DNA of 64,000 nt. Origin: Desulfopila sp. IMCC35008. Lineage in GTDB: Bacteria; Desulfobacterota; Desulfobulbia; Desulfobulbales; Desulfocapsaceae. This document shows positions 34,089-42,492 of this stretch, in pieces. Made by a program: the position numbers and the translations under genes. Every line of letters starts with the position of its first letter. The first letter of the stretch is position 1. The stretch spans positions 5,586,001-5,650,000 of the forward strand of contig NZ_CP050700.1 of NCBI RefSeq assembly GCF_010646885.2. Reading direction: 5' to 3'. The notes beneath the pieces were generated by a model, which was not told the origin of the DNA, did not search any database, and worked only from the letters and a program-made list of their open reading frames with translations.

Positions 34089-35360
34089 GTGTGGGATAAT
34101 CAAAACCCTGTGAAATCAGACAGGGCGGAAGATCAGGAACGGGAAGTCGTAATCCTGATGAGTGATATGGTCGGTTATTCGTCGGCTACGGCGCGAATGC
34201 GGCCTGCAGAGGTACGTGATTTTGTAATAGACTATCACAGCACCATGCGCGCCATTGTGGATGTGCCGGAGTTCAGACCGGTGGATATGGAAATTCTGGC
34301 CGGAGATGGGGCTATTTGCGTTTTTGATAAACGTGAAGGGGAAGGGCGCAGTGAGGTGTGTGTTCGCGCACTGAAGGCAGCTCTGGCCCTTTCCAGGGCT
34401 ATCAAGGACGAGTTGTGGTCTTCTACCCGGATGGGGTTGTTTCTTGGAGACATTATTGAGTCCTGGTTCGGTGACAGGAATCTCAAGTTCGGGGCCAGTA
34501 TGTCGGTTGCCACCCGCCTTGAACAGCTATGTGATTTTTTTGGCACAACCCTGTTGATGGATTACGATGTCGCCATGAACCAGAATCAGGAAGCCGGGTA
34601 TCTGGTGAGTATCGGAAAGGTCTCATTGAAAAGCTTCGCCCGCCCCCTGCAGGTCTTCACTATTTATAAACCAGGGCTGCACAATGTTCCATTGGGTGTA
34701 GACGAAGATCAGTTGCAGGAGTTTATCGAACAGAAGAACAAGGCGATGGCTCTTTTTTCCGGAATCAGCCAACAGCTGGTGGCCCCTGATTTTCCCAAGG
34801 TGAGGGAGAAACTGGTGGCGGTTCAGAAGTTGTTTAAGGAGCTTACCGGGACCGAGGATAAATCTATCGAGAGAATCCTTGAATATATCCGTGAAAATCC
34901 TATGCCGGAAGAAGGGTTTATGGACAAGGGTATGCGGCTTTCCGATAAAAAGCGTTCCACCCTTGGTTCACGCATTTTTCATCTTTCCAGCGAACTTCTC
35001 AAGGCGATGAACCAGGAGTTTTATCATGCCCTGGTGGTCGATACCAGTTGGGAGAATTGTTTTCATCTCGAGTGGCGCAAAAAGGGAGAGGAGATCATCA
35101 CCATTAATGATAAACCGGACGGCGTCTATTTTATTGACTGGGGTGAGGTGCGGACCATCAACGAAAAGGGTGAGCATATTGCTGTGCTGTCGGCGGGAAC
35201 GATCTTCGGTGAGATTGCCTACTTTACCGGCGAGGGGCGACGAACAGCGACTGTAAAGGCTGAGACCAATGTGGTGATACGGCGAATATCGGGTGAGGAC
35301 CTGAAAAGATTTCCGATAATCATGAAAATATTTGAGGAGATAGCCAAGACTCGCCTGTAA
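34089..35360 (+). CDS. Class III nucleotidyl cyclase domain fused to a cyclic-nucleotide-binding domain
   Basis: The 423-residue protein has an N-terminal adenylate/guanylate cyclase homology domain (about 18-190), a helical middle part, and a C-terminal cNMP-binding (CAP-like) domain (about 320-423). Metal-binding Asp residues are present at 26 (LMSDMVGYS) and 73 (LAGDGAICVF). In GASMSVATRLEQL the transition-state Arg143 is kept, but the usual Asn is Ser139, which may lower activity. The C-terminal part has the phosphate-cassette-like segment GTIFGEIAYFTGEGRRTATV. No transmembrane or HTH region is visible. The start is GTG with GGGG upstream. It may make and sense its own product. Confidence 0.8.
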   Translation: MWDNQNPVKSDRAEDQEREVVILMSDMVGYSSATARMRPAEVRDFVIDYHSTMRAIVDVPEFRPVDMEILAGDGAICVFDKREGEGRSEVCVRALKAALALSRAIKDELWSSTRMGLFLGDIIESWFGDRNLKFGASMSVATRLEQLCDFFGTTLLMDYDVAMNQNQEAGYLVSIGKVSLKSFARPLQVFTIYKPGLHNVPLGVDEDQLQEFIEQKNKAMALFSGISQQLVAPDFPKVREKLVAVQKLFKELTGTEDKSIERILEYIRENPMPEEGFMDKGMRLSDKKRSTLGSRIFHLSSELLKAMNQEFYHALVVDTSWENCFHLEWRKKGEEIITINDKPDGVYFIDWGEVRTINEKGEHIAVLSAGTIFGEIAYFTGEGRRTATVKAETNVVIRRISGEDLKRFPIIMKIFEEIAKTRL

Positions 35361-35384
35361 CCCAACCTTGGATTAAAAAACAGA

Positions 35385-35420
35385 CAACAAAAGGCCGGTT
35401 TATGTACCGGCCTTTTGTTG
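35385..35420. terminator. Bidirectional terminator between cyclase gene and degP
   Basis: CAACAAAAGGCCGG (35385-35398) pairs perfectly with CCGGCCTTTTGTTG (35407-35420), between two convergent genes. Confidence 0.85.
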
Positions 35421-35441
35421 TTTTGGGGAGGGGAAGAATCG

Positions 35442-36887
35442 TTACTCGGCAACCAGGACAACGTACTGGCTGTATGATCCTGTCCGGACCCGCAAGAGGA
35501 GCCGTTTATCGTCTGAAGAAGCGGAGATGACCCTGCTGAGATCGTCCATATTTTTCACAATCTCCTTATTCACCTCTTCAACCAGTTGTCCGGGACGCAT
35601 TCCTGCTGCTGAGGCAGGGCTCCCTGGCTCAACATGTGATACGACAACACCCTGCTTATCCTGGAACCCAAACCGTTCTGCCAGTTCAGGAGTCAGTTCC
35701 TGGAAACCGAGGCCGAATTTCTTGAGGGTATCGTTGTCGTTGCTGTAGTCTGCAGCCTGGTTAAGGTTGTCCGGTCTCTCACCGATCTTTACTTTGATTG
35801 TTCGCTCCTTACCGTCACGAATGATGTCAAGCTCAGCGGTGGAACCCGGCAACAGCAGGGCTACTCTATTGCGCAGGTCCGCGGTATTTTGTAAGGCGGT
35901 ACCATTCAAGCGAAGGAGTACATCACCTTGCTGGATGCTGGAATCTTCAGCGGGTGATCCCGGTTGGACTTCACTTATCAAAATTCCTTCAGCTTTCTTC
36001 AGGCCAAAAGACTTGGCAAGATCTTTATCGATATCCTGGATAATAACTCCAAGCCAGCCCCGGGTTACCTTACCGCTAGATTTCAGCTGATCCTGGATAG
36101 ACTTGACCATGTTGACCGGGATAGCAAAACCGATGCCCATATAGCCGCCCGTTCTTGAGAAGAGAGCAGAGTTGATACCGATAACCTCACCTTCGATATT
36201 GAGGAGCGGTCCACCAGAGTTGCCGGGATTGATGGCGGCATCAGTCTGGATAAAGTTTTCATACTCGTTGATGCCGACACTGCTGCGTCCCTTGGCGCTG
36301 ACCACACCAACAGTTACTGTTTGGCTGAGACCGAAGGGGTTGCCGATGGCGATAACCCATTCTCCGACCTCCAGGGCGTCTGAATCTCCAAGTGGCAGAG
36401 TCGGCAGGTTGCCACCGTCTTCAATACGGATTAAGGCCACATCCGACTGCGGGTCTGAGCCGACCAGGGTTGCTTCAAATTCGCGTTCGTCGGAGAGGAA
36501 TACGGTGATTTTGTCAGCCTTGTCCACGACGTGGTTGTTGGTCAGGATGTAACCATCATTGCTGATGATAAACCCTGAGCCTTGCCCTTGTTGCTTGTGC
36601 TGTTTTTGGCGCTGTGGGTTCTGGCGGAACTGGGGTCCGAAAAACCTCTCAAAAAATGGGTTATTGAACATTTCGTCAAATTGCTGGCCGTAATTACCTG
36701 ATGAGACAGATTGTTCAACCCGGATATGTACAACAGCGGGGTTGGCCTTTTTGACGATATCAACAAATCCGTTATCGTTGAGTAACGATTTAGCTCTCAC
36801 CTGGCTTGCAGTTGCCAGTAGCAGCACGGCCAATAACAGGGCGGGCAGGGCAAGAAGATAGGGAGGTAGTGTTTTTTCCTTGAACAT
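35442..36887 (-). CDS. Periplasmic serine protease DegP/HtrA (Do family)
   Basis: The 481-residue periplasmic protease-chaperone starts at ATG 36887, with AGAGGAG upstream; an ATG 12 codons further up has no site. A signal peptide (LLALPALLLAVLLLA) is followed by the trypsin-like domain. That domain carries the catalytic His in ILTNNHVVDKAD, Asp in SDVALIRI and Ser in INPGNSGGPLL. Two PDZ domains follow (GWLGVIIQDIDK, FGLGFQELTP). A Gln-rich loop (QNPQRQKQHKQQGQG) replaces the usual LA loop. It would degrade or refold damaged envelope proteins. It is monocistronic. Confidence 0.93.
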   Translation of the reverse strand: MFKEKTLPPYLLALPALLLAVLLLATASQVRAKSLLNDNGFVDIVKKANPAVVHIRVEQSVSSGNYGQQFDEMFNNPFFERFFGPQFRQNPQRQKQHKQQGQGSGFIISNDGYILTNNHVVDKADKITVFLSDEREFEATLVGSDPQSDVALIRIEDGGNLPTLPLGDSDALEVGEWVIAIGNPFGLSQTVTVGVVSAKGRSSVGINEYENFIQTDAAINPGNSGGPLLNIEGEVIGINSALFSRTGGYMGIGFAIPVNMVKSIQDQLKSSGKVTRGWLGVIIQDIDKDLAKSFGLKKAEGILISEVQPGSPAEDSSIQQGDVLLRLNGTALQNTADLRNRVALLLPGSTAELDIIRDGKERTIKVKIGERPDNLNQAADYSNDNDTLKKFGLGFQELTPELAERFGFQDKQGVVVSHVEPGSPASAAGMRPGQLVEEVNKEIVKNMDDLSRVISASSDDKRLLLRVRTGSYSQYVVLVAE

Positions 36888-36940
36888 GAGTAATCTCCTC
36901 TTTAATTGTTTATTGAAGCACAACTGTTCATAAATTCACG

Positions 36941-36956
36941 TGTGTCACGTGAAACA
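36941..36956. promoter_or_regulatory. parS: Second parS-like site (one mismatch)
   Basis: TGTGTCACGTGAAACA differs from canonical parS by one base (G at position 4). It lies between degP and the DAHP synthase gene, about 13 kb from the perfect parS, in non-coding DNA. Confidence 0.75.
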
Positions 36957-37027
36957 CTATATCGTTCGATGAGAGGGTCAAGAAAGATTACTGAAATGTA
37001 ATAATGGAAAAACAGGGAAAACAAAAA

Positions 37028-37057
37028 ACGCGGACCCGTTAATAAACTGGTCCGCGT
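37028..37057 (-). terminator. Intrinsic terminator after DAHP synthase gene
   Basis: ACGCGGACC (37028-37036) pairs with GGTCCGCGT (37049-37057). Read on the minus strand after the gene, the stem is followed by TTTTTTGT. Confidence 0.8.
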
Positions 37058-37093
37058 GGAGAGAAAGAGATTCCTGGGTTCGTCAGGGCTGTG

Positions 37094-38443
37094 CTAGGAG
37101 CGAATCATGTCTGCGATCTGGAATGCAACCTCGAGGCTCTGCTCTGCGTTAAGGCGCGGATCACAGGTGGTGAGATAATTATTGGCCAGTTCTTCGTCGA
37201 TAATATTTCTTGCACCACCGGTACACTCGGTAACATTTTCGCCGGTCATTTCAATATGAAGGCCGCCGGGAATGGTTCCTTCAGACCAGTGTGCCTCGAA
37301 AAAGCAGGTGATTTCGGAAAGAATATCGTTAAAGCTTCTGGTCTTGTGTCCGGTTTCTGCCGTATAGGTGTTGGCGTGCATCGGATCACAGCTCCAAACA
37401 ATATTAAGCCCTTCCCTTTTCATTTCCCTGAGCAGGGGCGGTAATACCTTTTCGACATTCTTCAGGCCGAGTCGGGTGATAAGGGTGATGCGTCCGGCTT
37501 CGTTTTCCGGATTGAGTGTCGAGACTAGTTGCTTGATGTTGTCGATATCGTATGTTGGCCCTATCTTGATACCGATCGGGTTGAGCACACCTCGCAAGAA
37601 TTCAACATGGGCGCCATCCAGTTGTCGGGTTCTCTCGCCGATCCAGAGCATATGAGCGGAACAGTTGTACCAGTCCCCGGTTGTGGAGTCGACCCTGGTC
37701 AGTGCCTCTTCATATCCGAGCAGCAATGCCTCATGGGAGGTGAACAACTGTGTCTGGTTGATCTGGGGATTATCTGTCGGAATACCGATTGTTTCCATGA
37801 ACTTGATGGCCTGGTCAATCTGTTTTGCCATGCGGGCGTAGGAGCGACCGAGCGGTGACTGGGCTACAAATTCCTGGTTCCATGCCTGAACTCGCTGCAG
37901 TGAGCCGAAACCTCCACGGGTAAATGCCCGTAACAGGTTGAGTGTCGACGCCGCCATATTGTATCCACGCATCATGTTTTGAGGATCCGGTATCCGTGCC
38001 TCTTCTGTGAACTCCGGCCTGTTGACCATATCTCCACGGTAGGATGGTAACTCCACACCGTCACGGGTCTCGGTGTCTGCTGATCGGGGTTTGGCAAACT
38101 GTCCGGCTATTCGTCCGACCTTTACAACGGGTTTCCTGCCAGCATAGGTGAGGACAACAGCCATCTGCAATAAAACCTTGAGGGTCTCTCTGATGGTTGG
38201 GGCTGTAACCTTGGAAAAATCCTCCGAACAATCGCCACCCTGAAGCAGGAAGGCATCACCGGTAACCGCCTTGGCAAGTAGCTTTTTTAATGATCTTATC
38301 TCACCGGCAAAGACCAGGGGGGGGAGTTTTTCAAGATCTCCCAGGACTTCGTCAACAGCTTTTGCGTCCGGCCAGTTGGGTTGTTGGTGAGCGGTAACAT
38401 TTTTCCAGCTCGTTTTCGTCCAGTTATTTTGATGTGCAGTCAT
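37094..38443 (-). CDS. 3-deoxy-7-phosphoheptulonate synthase, class II
   Basis: The enzyme condenses phosphoenolpyruvate and erythrose 4-phosphate, the first step of the shikimate pathway. The plant/mycobacterial class II type is identified by SWKNVTAHQQPNWPDAKAV, FLLQGGDCSEDF, VVKVGRIAGQFAKPRS, RGYNMAASTLNLLRAF, WIGERTRQLDGAHVEF and DPMHANT. I choose the ATG at 38443 (449 aa), preceded by ACAGGA, rather than the ATG 15 codons upstream. Cys in GGDCSEDF and His/Glu/Asp metal ligands are present. Monocistronic, with its own promoter and terminator. Confidence 0.95.
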   Translation of the reverse strand: MTAHQNNWTKTSWKNVTAHQQPNWPDAKAVDEVLGDLEKLPPLVFAGEIRSLKKLLAKAVTGDAFLLQGGDCSEDFSKVTAPTIRETLKVLLQMAVVLTYAGRKPVVKVGRIAGQFAKPRSADTETRDGVELPSYRGDMVNRPEFTEEARIPDPQNMMRGYNMAASTLNLLRAFTRGGFGSLQRVQAWNQEFVAQSPLGRSYARMAKQIDQAIKFMETIGIPTDNPQINQTQLFTSHEALLLGYEEALTRVDSTTGDWYNCSAHMLWIGERTRQLDGAHVEFLRGVLNPIGIKIGPTYDIDNIKQLVSTLNPENEAGRITLITRLGLKNVEKVLPPLLREMKREGLNIVWSCDPMHANTYTAETGHKTRSFNDILSEITCFFEAHWSEGTIPGGLHIEMTGENVTECTGGARNIIDEELANNYLTTCDPRLNAEQSLEVAFQIADMIRS

Positions 38444-38531
38444 GTAGGTATCCTGTACTCTAAAAATTAGTCGTGGAAGGTGTATCAACTATAAATACGG
38501 AGTCTTCGTGTGATTCCGTCATAAGACAACC

Positions 38532-38560
38532 ATGTTACACTTATCATGAAATTTTGTAAA
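38532..38560 (-). promoter_or_regulatory. Promoter for DAHP synthase gene
   Basis: On the minus strand TTTACA (38555-38560) is followed after 17 bp by TAACAT (38532-38537), about 90 bp before the start codon. Confidence 0.5.
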
Positions 38561-38627
38561 TAATTCTGTCAGCACTGTCGGTGAATTATTTATATTAGTT
38601 TTTTATTTGATTCAGGTGAATATTGTT

Positions 38628-38640
38628 AATCAATTTGATT
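38628..38640. repeat. 13-bp palindrome in the gap upstream of DAHP synthase
   Basis: AATCAATTTGATT is a perfect palindrome around one base and resembles half-sites of FNR/CRP-type regulators, though the spacing does not fit their consensus. It sits about 70 bp upstream of the predicted -35 box. The rest of 38444-38790 is AT-rich with no gene seen. Confidence 0.3.
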
Positions 38641-38790
38641 GAAAAATGACTGGAAGTTAGTATTTGGGTTCCTGACCTAAACTTCTTGTGAACACTCTGT
38701 GTATCATTGGGAAATGGACAGCACGATTTTAAATGCCAGCCAATGCGTAGATTAGAAACCAATCAACACATTGTTCATGAAAAATCCCGG

Positions 38791-39324
38791 TTAAAGGCAG
38801 CATCTTTCAACATCAAAAGCATTAAGAATCCGCATTTCCCTCTCTCTTTTGTCTGGATCCTGGGGAGGGAGGAATTTGAGATCGGACAGCCATTTTTGGG
38901 CTCTGGTTCGCTCCGGAATTGCCTGTAACCCGTATTGAAGAATTGCGCCAGTCGTTGTATCGAGGAGCTCGGCATCTTCACCGTTGGTGACAACGGCAAG
39001 AGGAATACGATACTCCTTATTGAGAACCCGCGCTGCAGCGATGGCGGCGCGTTCCCGGCTGACCAGAGATCCCGGGCCATACCTGAGTATCATGAAATCC
39101 CTGCCGGATAGCGTGACCGTCAGTTCTATGGTGGAACGAACAAAGCTGCGGGCGAAGAGGGTTTCAATGTATCGTCTGGGAGTCAGTTCGTCAGGAGCAT
39201 ACCCTTTCTCTTCCACCATCATGCGGCTTAATTTTTGTCTATATCGTTCGTCATCGGTATCTATTAACTCTTCTGAGTTGAGATAATCGTTTAACGTGCC
39301 GTATACAAGGTGATGGTTTATCAT
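38791..39324 (-). CDS. HsdR N-terminal-domain protein (stand-alone nuclease fold)
   Basis: The 177-residue protein matches the type I restriction enzyme R N-terminal domain (HSDR_N_2) seen alone in many deltaproteobacteria. It has TPRRYIETLFARSF and a nuclease-like core, TIELTVTLSGRDFMILRYGPGSLVSRERAAIAAARVL, with IPLAVVTNGEDAELLDTTTG. Helicase and methylase parts are absent, and no restriction-modification genes are adjacent. DNA binding or cleavage is possible but the biological role is not known. Confidence 0.75.
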   Translation of the reverse strand: MINHHLVYGTLNDYLNSEELIDTDDERYRQKLSRMMVEEKGYAPDELTPRRYIETLFARSFVRSTIELTVTLSGRDFMILRYGPGSLVSRERAAIAAARVLNKEYRIPLAVVTNGEDAELLDTTTGAILQYGLQAIPERTRAQKWLSDLKFLPPQDPDKREREMRILNAFDVERCCL

Positions 39325-39421
39325 GGTTCGTACTGATAAGGTATTGGGTGTTGTTATCCACTATCAGATAAAGTAACTACACACCGTATATTCGCAAGCC
39401 TTAACGATTCAGGTTGCTTCC

Positions 39422-40159
39422 ATGAGAGTAACAATAAATGTTGTGATTACCTTTATGGCCTTGGTTTTGTTCATGGCTGTGTCAACGGTGGTGAGCGGGG
39501 GGGAGATGACCGATTTGGTTTTCATTTTTGAATCAACTGACAGTTCGACTGCGGGCGGAAAAATAATAACGTCGTATGTCGGAAAGCATAAAACAGTAGT
39601 GCAGAGTCCGGATTCACTGTTGATTATCGATTACGAACAACTCAAGCTGGTTGAGTATCATGCGTCGACAGGGAGATGTGACACCTATCCTCTTGTTGAT
39701 GAACGGACCAATGCAAAGGCCTTTAGTCCTGAAGAAAGATTCAGACAGGAAATGGTCCTGAAACTTGGCACAGCAGAGGTTGTAACAAAAAACGGTTTCA
39801 TGGACACCGAAGGCTTTCGTGAGGTCGTGATATTCTGGGGAAGGCTGGTAAATCTGCATCGCACTGTTGTACCACCTTCTGTTAGGATATATGGGCGTTG
39901 TTTTACAGCAGGGCGCGATCACTATTGGATTGATGACAAGTATGAAGATCTCGATGTACTTCTGGATTATGGAAAAAGACGTGATTCCGTTTTAGGGTTG
40001 AATCCACTTCTGCGTCGACTGGATATCTCCGGCCTGGTTCTCCTCCTTAATGGTGTTCCTGTGCAAAAAAAGGATGAGCAGGGAGTTGTAGAAAAATTTG
40101 AAACAATCAAAACAGGTTCTGTTGATTCCTGTCCGCGTTTACCGGCCGCCTGTCGATAA
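39422..40159 (+). CDS. Secreted protein of unknown function
   Basis: The 245-residue protein has a signal peptide (VVITFMALVLFMAVSTVVS, cleavage near SGGEM) and then a globular part with beta-rich segments. These include KIITSYVGKHKTVVQSPDSLLIIDY and YHASTGRCDTYPLV. Three Cys could form disulfides. I recognise no family. It lies divergent from the HsdR-N gene and 32 bp before prmA, so it is probably co-transcribed with prmA. The ribosome binding site is weak. Confidence 0.6.
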   Translation: MRVTINVVITFMALVLFMAVSTVVSGGEMTDLVFIFESTDSSTAGGKIITSYVGKHKTVVQSPDSLLIIDYEQLKLVEYHASTGRCDTYPLVDERTNAKAFSPEERFRQEMVLKLGTAEVVTKNGFMDTEGFREVVIFWGRLVNLHRTVVPPSVRIYGRCFTAGRDHYWIDDKYEDLDVLLDYGKRRDSVLGLNPLLRRLDISGLVLLLNGVPVQKKDEQGVVEKFETIKTGSVDSCPRLPAACR

Positions 40160-40191
40160 TTGATCACCATGTAGTAATACGGAAATATTAA

Positions 40192-41121
40192 ATGGGAATG
40201 GATATAAATAAAGAAGAAAAGCGCATAAAATTGACCATCGTCTGTGACCTCAACCTTACCGACGCTATCGCGGATTATCTGGTAGGCGTTTTGGATGCTG
40301 CCGTAGAAGTTTCAATTGAAGATGATATGACTGAGCATATCCTCCAGGCCTTTATCGTGGGTGATGCTGATAACCGTGAAGAGGTTGCTGACCTGGTCTC
40401 CGGGGTTTCTAAACATCTGCGGGAGCTGGCCTCAATATTCGAGGTTTCGGTCCCGGAACTGGATGTTGCCTTTTTTGAGGAGGAAGATTGGAGCCTGAAC
40501 TGGAAGGCTCATTTTCGACCTTTTGCCATTATTCCAGGGCTGGTCATTAAGCCGACCTGGGAGCAGTATACCCCGGTGGGGAATGAAAAGGTTATCGAGA
40601 TGGATCCCGGAATGGCTTTTGGTACAGGTCATCATGCCACCACCAGCCTGTGTATGACTTTTATCAGGGATTACCTGAGAAGAAATGCCTCAAACGGGGC
40701 AACTGTTCTCGATGTGGGGACGGGCACTGGAATACTTGCCATGGCAGCAGCGCTCTGGGGAGCAGGGAATGTTTTAGGGATTGACAATGATCCGGTGGCT
40801 GTTGATGCAGCTGGTGCAAATGTCCGCTTGAATAAGCTGGAGCATAAAATTGATGTCGAAACAACAGCTCTTGAAAATGTGAAGGGTGCTTATTCCCTGG
40901 TTGTAGCTAATATTATCCATGATGTCCTTCTGCAGATGAAAGGGGATCTCTGTCGTTTGACCAGGGCTGGCGGGGTTCTGGTGTTGTCCGGTATTCTCAG
41001 GGAGAAACAGGCCGACAATATTACCAACCATTTTGAGGCAGAAGGGTTTGAATTGACAGGGAGGGAGGAACAGGATGAGTGGGCGGCACTTTGTCTTAAA
41101 AAGAAGAGTGCTCCAGGTTGA
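40192..41121 (+). CDS. prmA: Ribosomal protein L11 methyltransferase
   Basis: The 309-residue SAM-dependent enzyme trimethylates ribosomal protein L11. It has the N-terminal substrate domain, then IEMDPGMAFGTGHHATTSLCM, the SAM motif TVLDVGTGTGILAMAAA with VLGIDNDPVAV, and the catalytic-region motif VVANIIHDVLLQM. Length fits. Its last 26 bp overlap the 3' end of the PilZ gene on the opposite strand. Confidence 0.93.
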   Translation: MGMDINKEEKRIKLTIVCDLNLTDAIADYLVGVLDAAVEVSIEDDMTEHILQAFIVGDADNREEVADLVSGVSKHLRELASIFEVSVPELDVAFFEEEDWSLNWKAHFRPFAIIPGLVIKPTWEQYTPVGNEKVIEMDPGMAFGTGHHATTSLCMTFIRDYLRRNASNGATVLDVGTGTGILAMAAALWGAGNVLGIDNDPVAVDAAGANVRLNKLEHKIDVETTALENVKGAYSLVVANIIHDVLLQMKGDLCRLTRAGGVLVLSGILREKQADNITNHFEAEGFELTGREEQDEWAALCLKKKSAPG

Positions 41122-41500
41122 TATCGCCAGCAGGCTGCAGAGGGCTGATCTGGTAGTTCTGATCGAAAATTATGGCAACGCCGCGCTCATCACTGCGTAT
41201 GACAATCCCTGTTGTTTTTACCCAAACCTGGTCCTCTTTTAGTGATTTAAGGGTTTCCACTGGCAGGATGAACTTGAGTTTCTTCAGTTCATCAAAAGAG
41301 ATAAGGAACTCGACCTGCACCTTGCTCGATGGTGGTAGCGGTTGCGCTGTTTTCAGAAAAGCACCGCCGGAGCTGATATTGGCAGCAACAGCCTCAACAG
41401 CCTGGTCGGAGGCTTCATTGATAAAACTGTATGAAATCCTGGCTTTCAGGTTCAGGAAAAAACGTTCCTGTAGTCTTCGCTCATTCTGCATAAAGGGCAA
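41096..41500 (-). CDS. PilZ-domain protein
   Basis: The 134-residue protein has the two c-di-GMP-binding signatures of PilZ: the arginine motif ERRLQERFFLNLKARISY (RxxxR) and NISSGGAFL of the (D/N)xSxxG type, then strands with VQVEFLISF and KTTGIVIRSDERGVAIIF. It probably responds to c-di-GMP, the second messenger that the HD-GYP regulator in this window would hydrolyse. Its end overlaps prmA by 26 bp in convergent orientation. Confidence 0.85.
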   Translation of the reverse strand: MPFMQNERRLQERFFLNLKARISYSFINEASDQAVEAVAANISSGGAFLKTAQPLPPSSKVQVEFLISFDELKKLKFILPVETLKSLKEDQVWVKTTGIVIRSDERGVAIIFDQNYQISPLQPAGDINLEHSSF

Positions 41501-41726
41501 GTGCTGTGGACAATTTCTGCGGATTTACCTAACGGGGTGATGATTTATTATTTGGGATAAATACGGTATTATTCAGTATTTGTCAAACTCGAATTGTTTG
41601 TAAGGCATTTTCGTTAGATTATGGTTTAACGTCATTTCTTCTTGAGTTAAGGCAGATAGAGGGGGATGGTTTCCATATGGAATTATACTGGAGAGCAAAT
41701 AGAGGGATCTTGGTGAGAATTGTACT

Positions 41727-42473
41727 ATGAGGCGGTTTTTCTTTGAACACACAGCAACATATGGCGGGGGGGATGTGATAACCCTGCCCGCCAGTGAATC
41801 ACGTCATATTTCCAGAGTATTGCGGCTCTCGGTGGGTGATGCGGTCGAACTTCTTGATGGGCAGGGGGCCGTCTATTCGGCGGTTCTCACGGAGGTCGGG
41901 ACATCAGTTGTTGCGAAAGTTATCTCCCTGTCCCACCCAGGTGAGGACTCTCTGCAGCTTATTGTCGGTCAGGGGCTGTTGAAAGGCAAAAAGATGGATA
42001 CCGTGGTGCAGAAATGTACGGAACTTGGTGTTAACAGGTTTATTCCTTTTGCCAGTTCCCGTTGCCAGGGAAAACTTGATGATCTCAGGGAAGGGAAAAA
42101 GCACGACCGGTTTCACCGCATCGTTGAGGCTGCGTGTAAACAGTGTATGAGACCTGACCTGATGGCGCTGGATCGGGCGGCTGATTATGCTGCTGTGGTT
42201 GAGGAGTTCAGTAGTCTGCCGGTTGAATCTTCCCTGAAGCTGCTCTTCTGGGAAGAAGAGCAAACCCGAACCCTTCATGATATCGAGGTGAAGGATAACC
42301 TTGAGCGTGTCGTAATCCTGCTCGGGCCTGAGGGGGGCCTAACGGGGGAGGAGGCTGTTTTGGCGGAGCAGGCTGGCTTTATCTCCGTGTCTCTCGGTTC
42401 TCGTATATTGCGGGCCGAGACTGCTACACTGGCTGCCGTTTCGGTGGTACAGTATATGACCGGCAACATGTAG
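41727..42473 (+). CDS. rsmE: 16S rRNA (uracil-1498-N3)-methyltransferase
   Basis: The 248-residue SPOUT-class methyltransferase modifies U1498 of 16S rRNA. It begins MRRFFFE with the PUA-like SRHISRVLRLSVGDAVELLDGQG. Family motifs QGLLKGKKMDTVVQKCTELGV, FASSRCQGK, RIVEAACKQCMRP and the trefoil-knot end LLGPEGGLTGEEAVLAEQAGF...LGSRILRAETATLAAV are all present. GGTGAGA precedes the ATG. In the 226-bp gap upstream I see only AT-rich, possible promoter DNA. Confidence 0.95.
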   Translation: MRRFFFEHTATYGGGDVITLPASESRHISRVLRLSVGDAVELLDGQGAVYSAVLTEVGTSVVAKVISLSHPGEDSLQLIVGQGLLKGKKMDTVVQKCTELGVNRFIPFASSRCQGKLDDLREGKKHDRFHRIVEAACKQCMRPDLMALDRAADYAAVVEEFSSLPVESSLKLLFWEEEQTRTLHDIEVKDNLERVVILLGPEGGLTGEEAVLAEQAGFISVSLGSRILRAETATLAAVSVVQYMTGNM

Positions 42474-42492
42474 TGTTGTCGGCCCCGTACCA

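Noticed and set aside
38707..38928. A 73-codon plus-strand frame at the end of the HsdR-N gene
   Set aside because: It overlaps the 3' end of the supported minus-strand gene and has no recognisable motif or clear start site.
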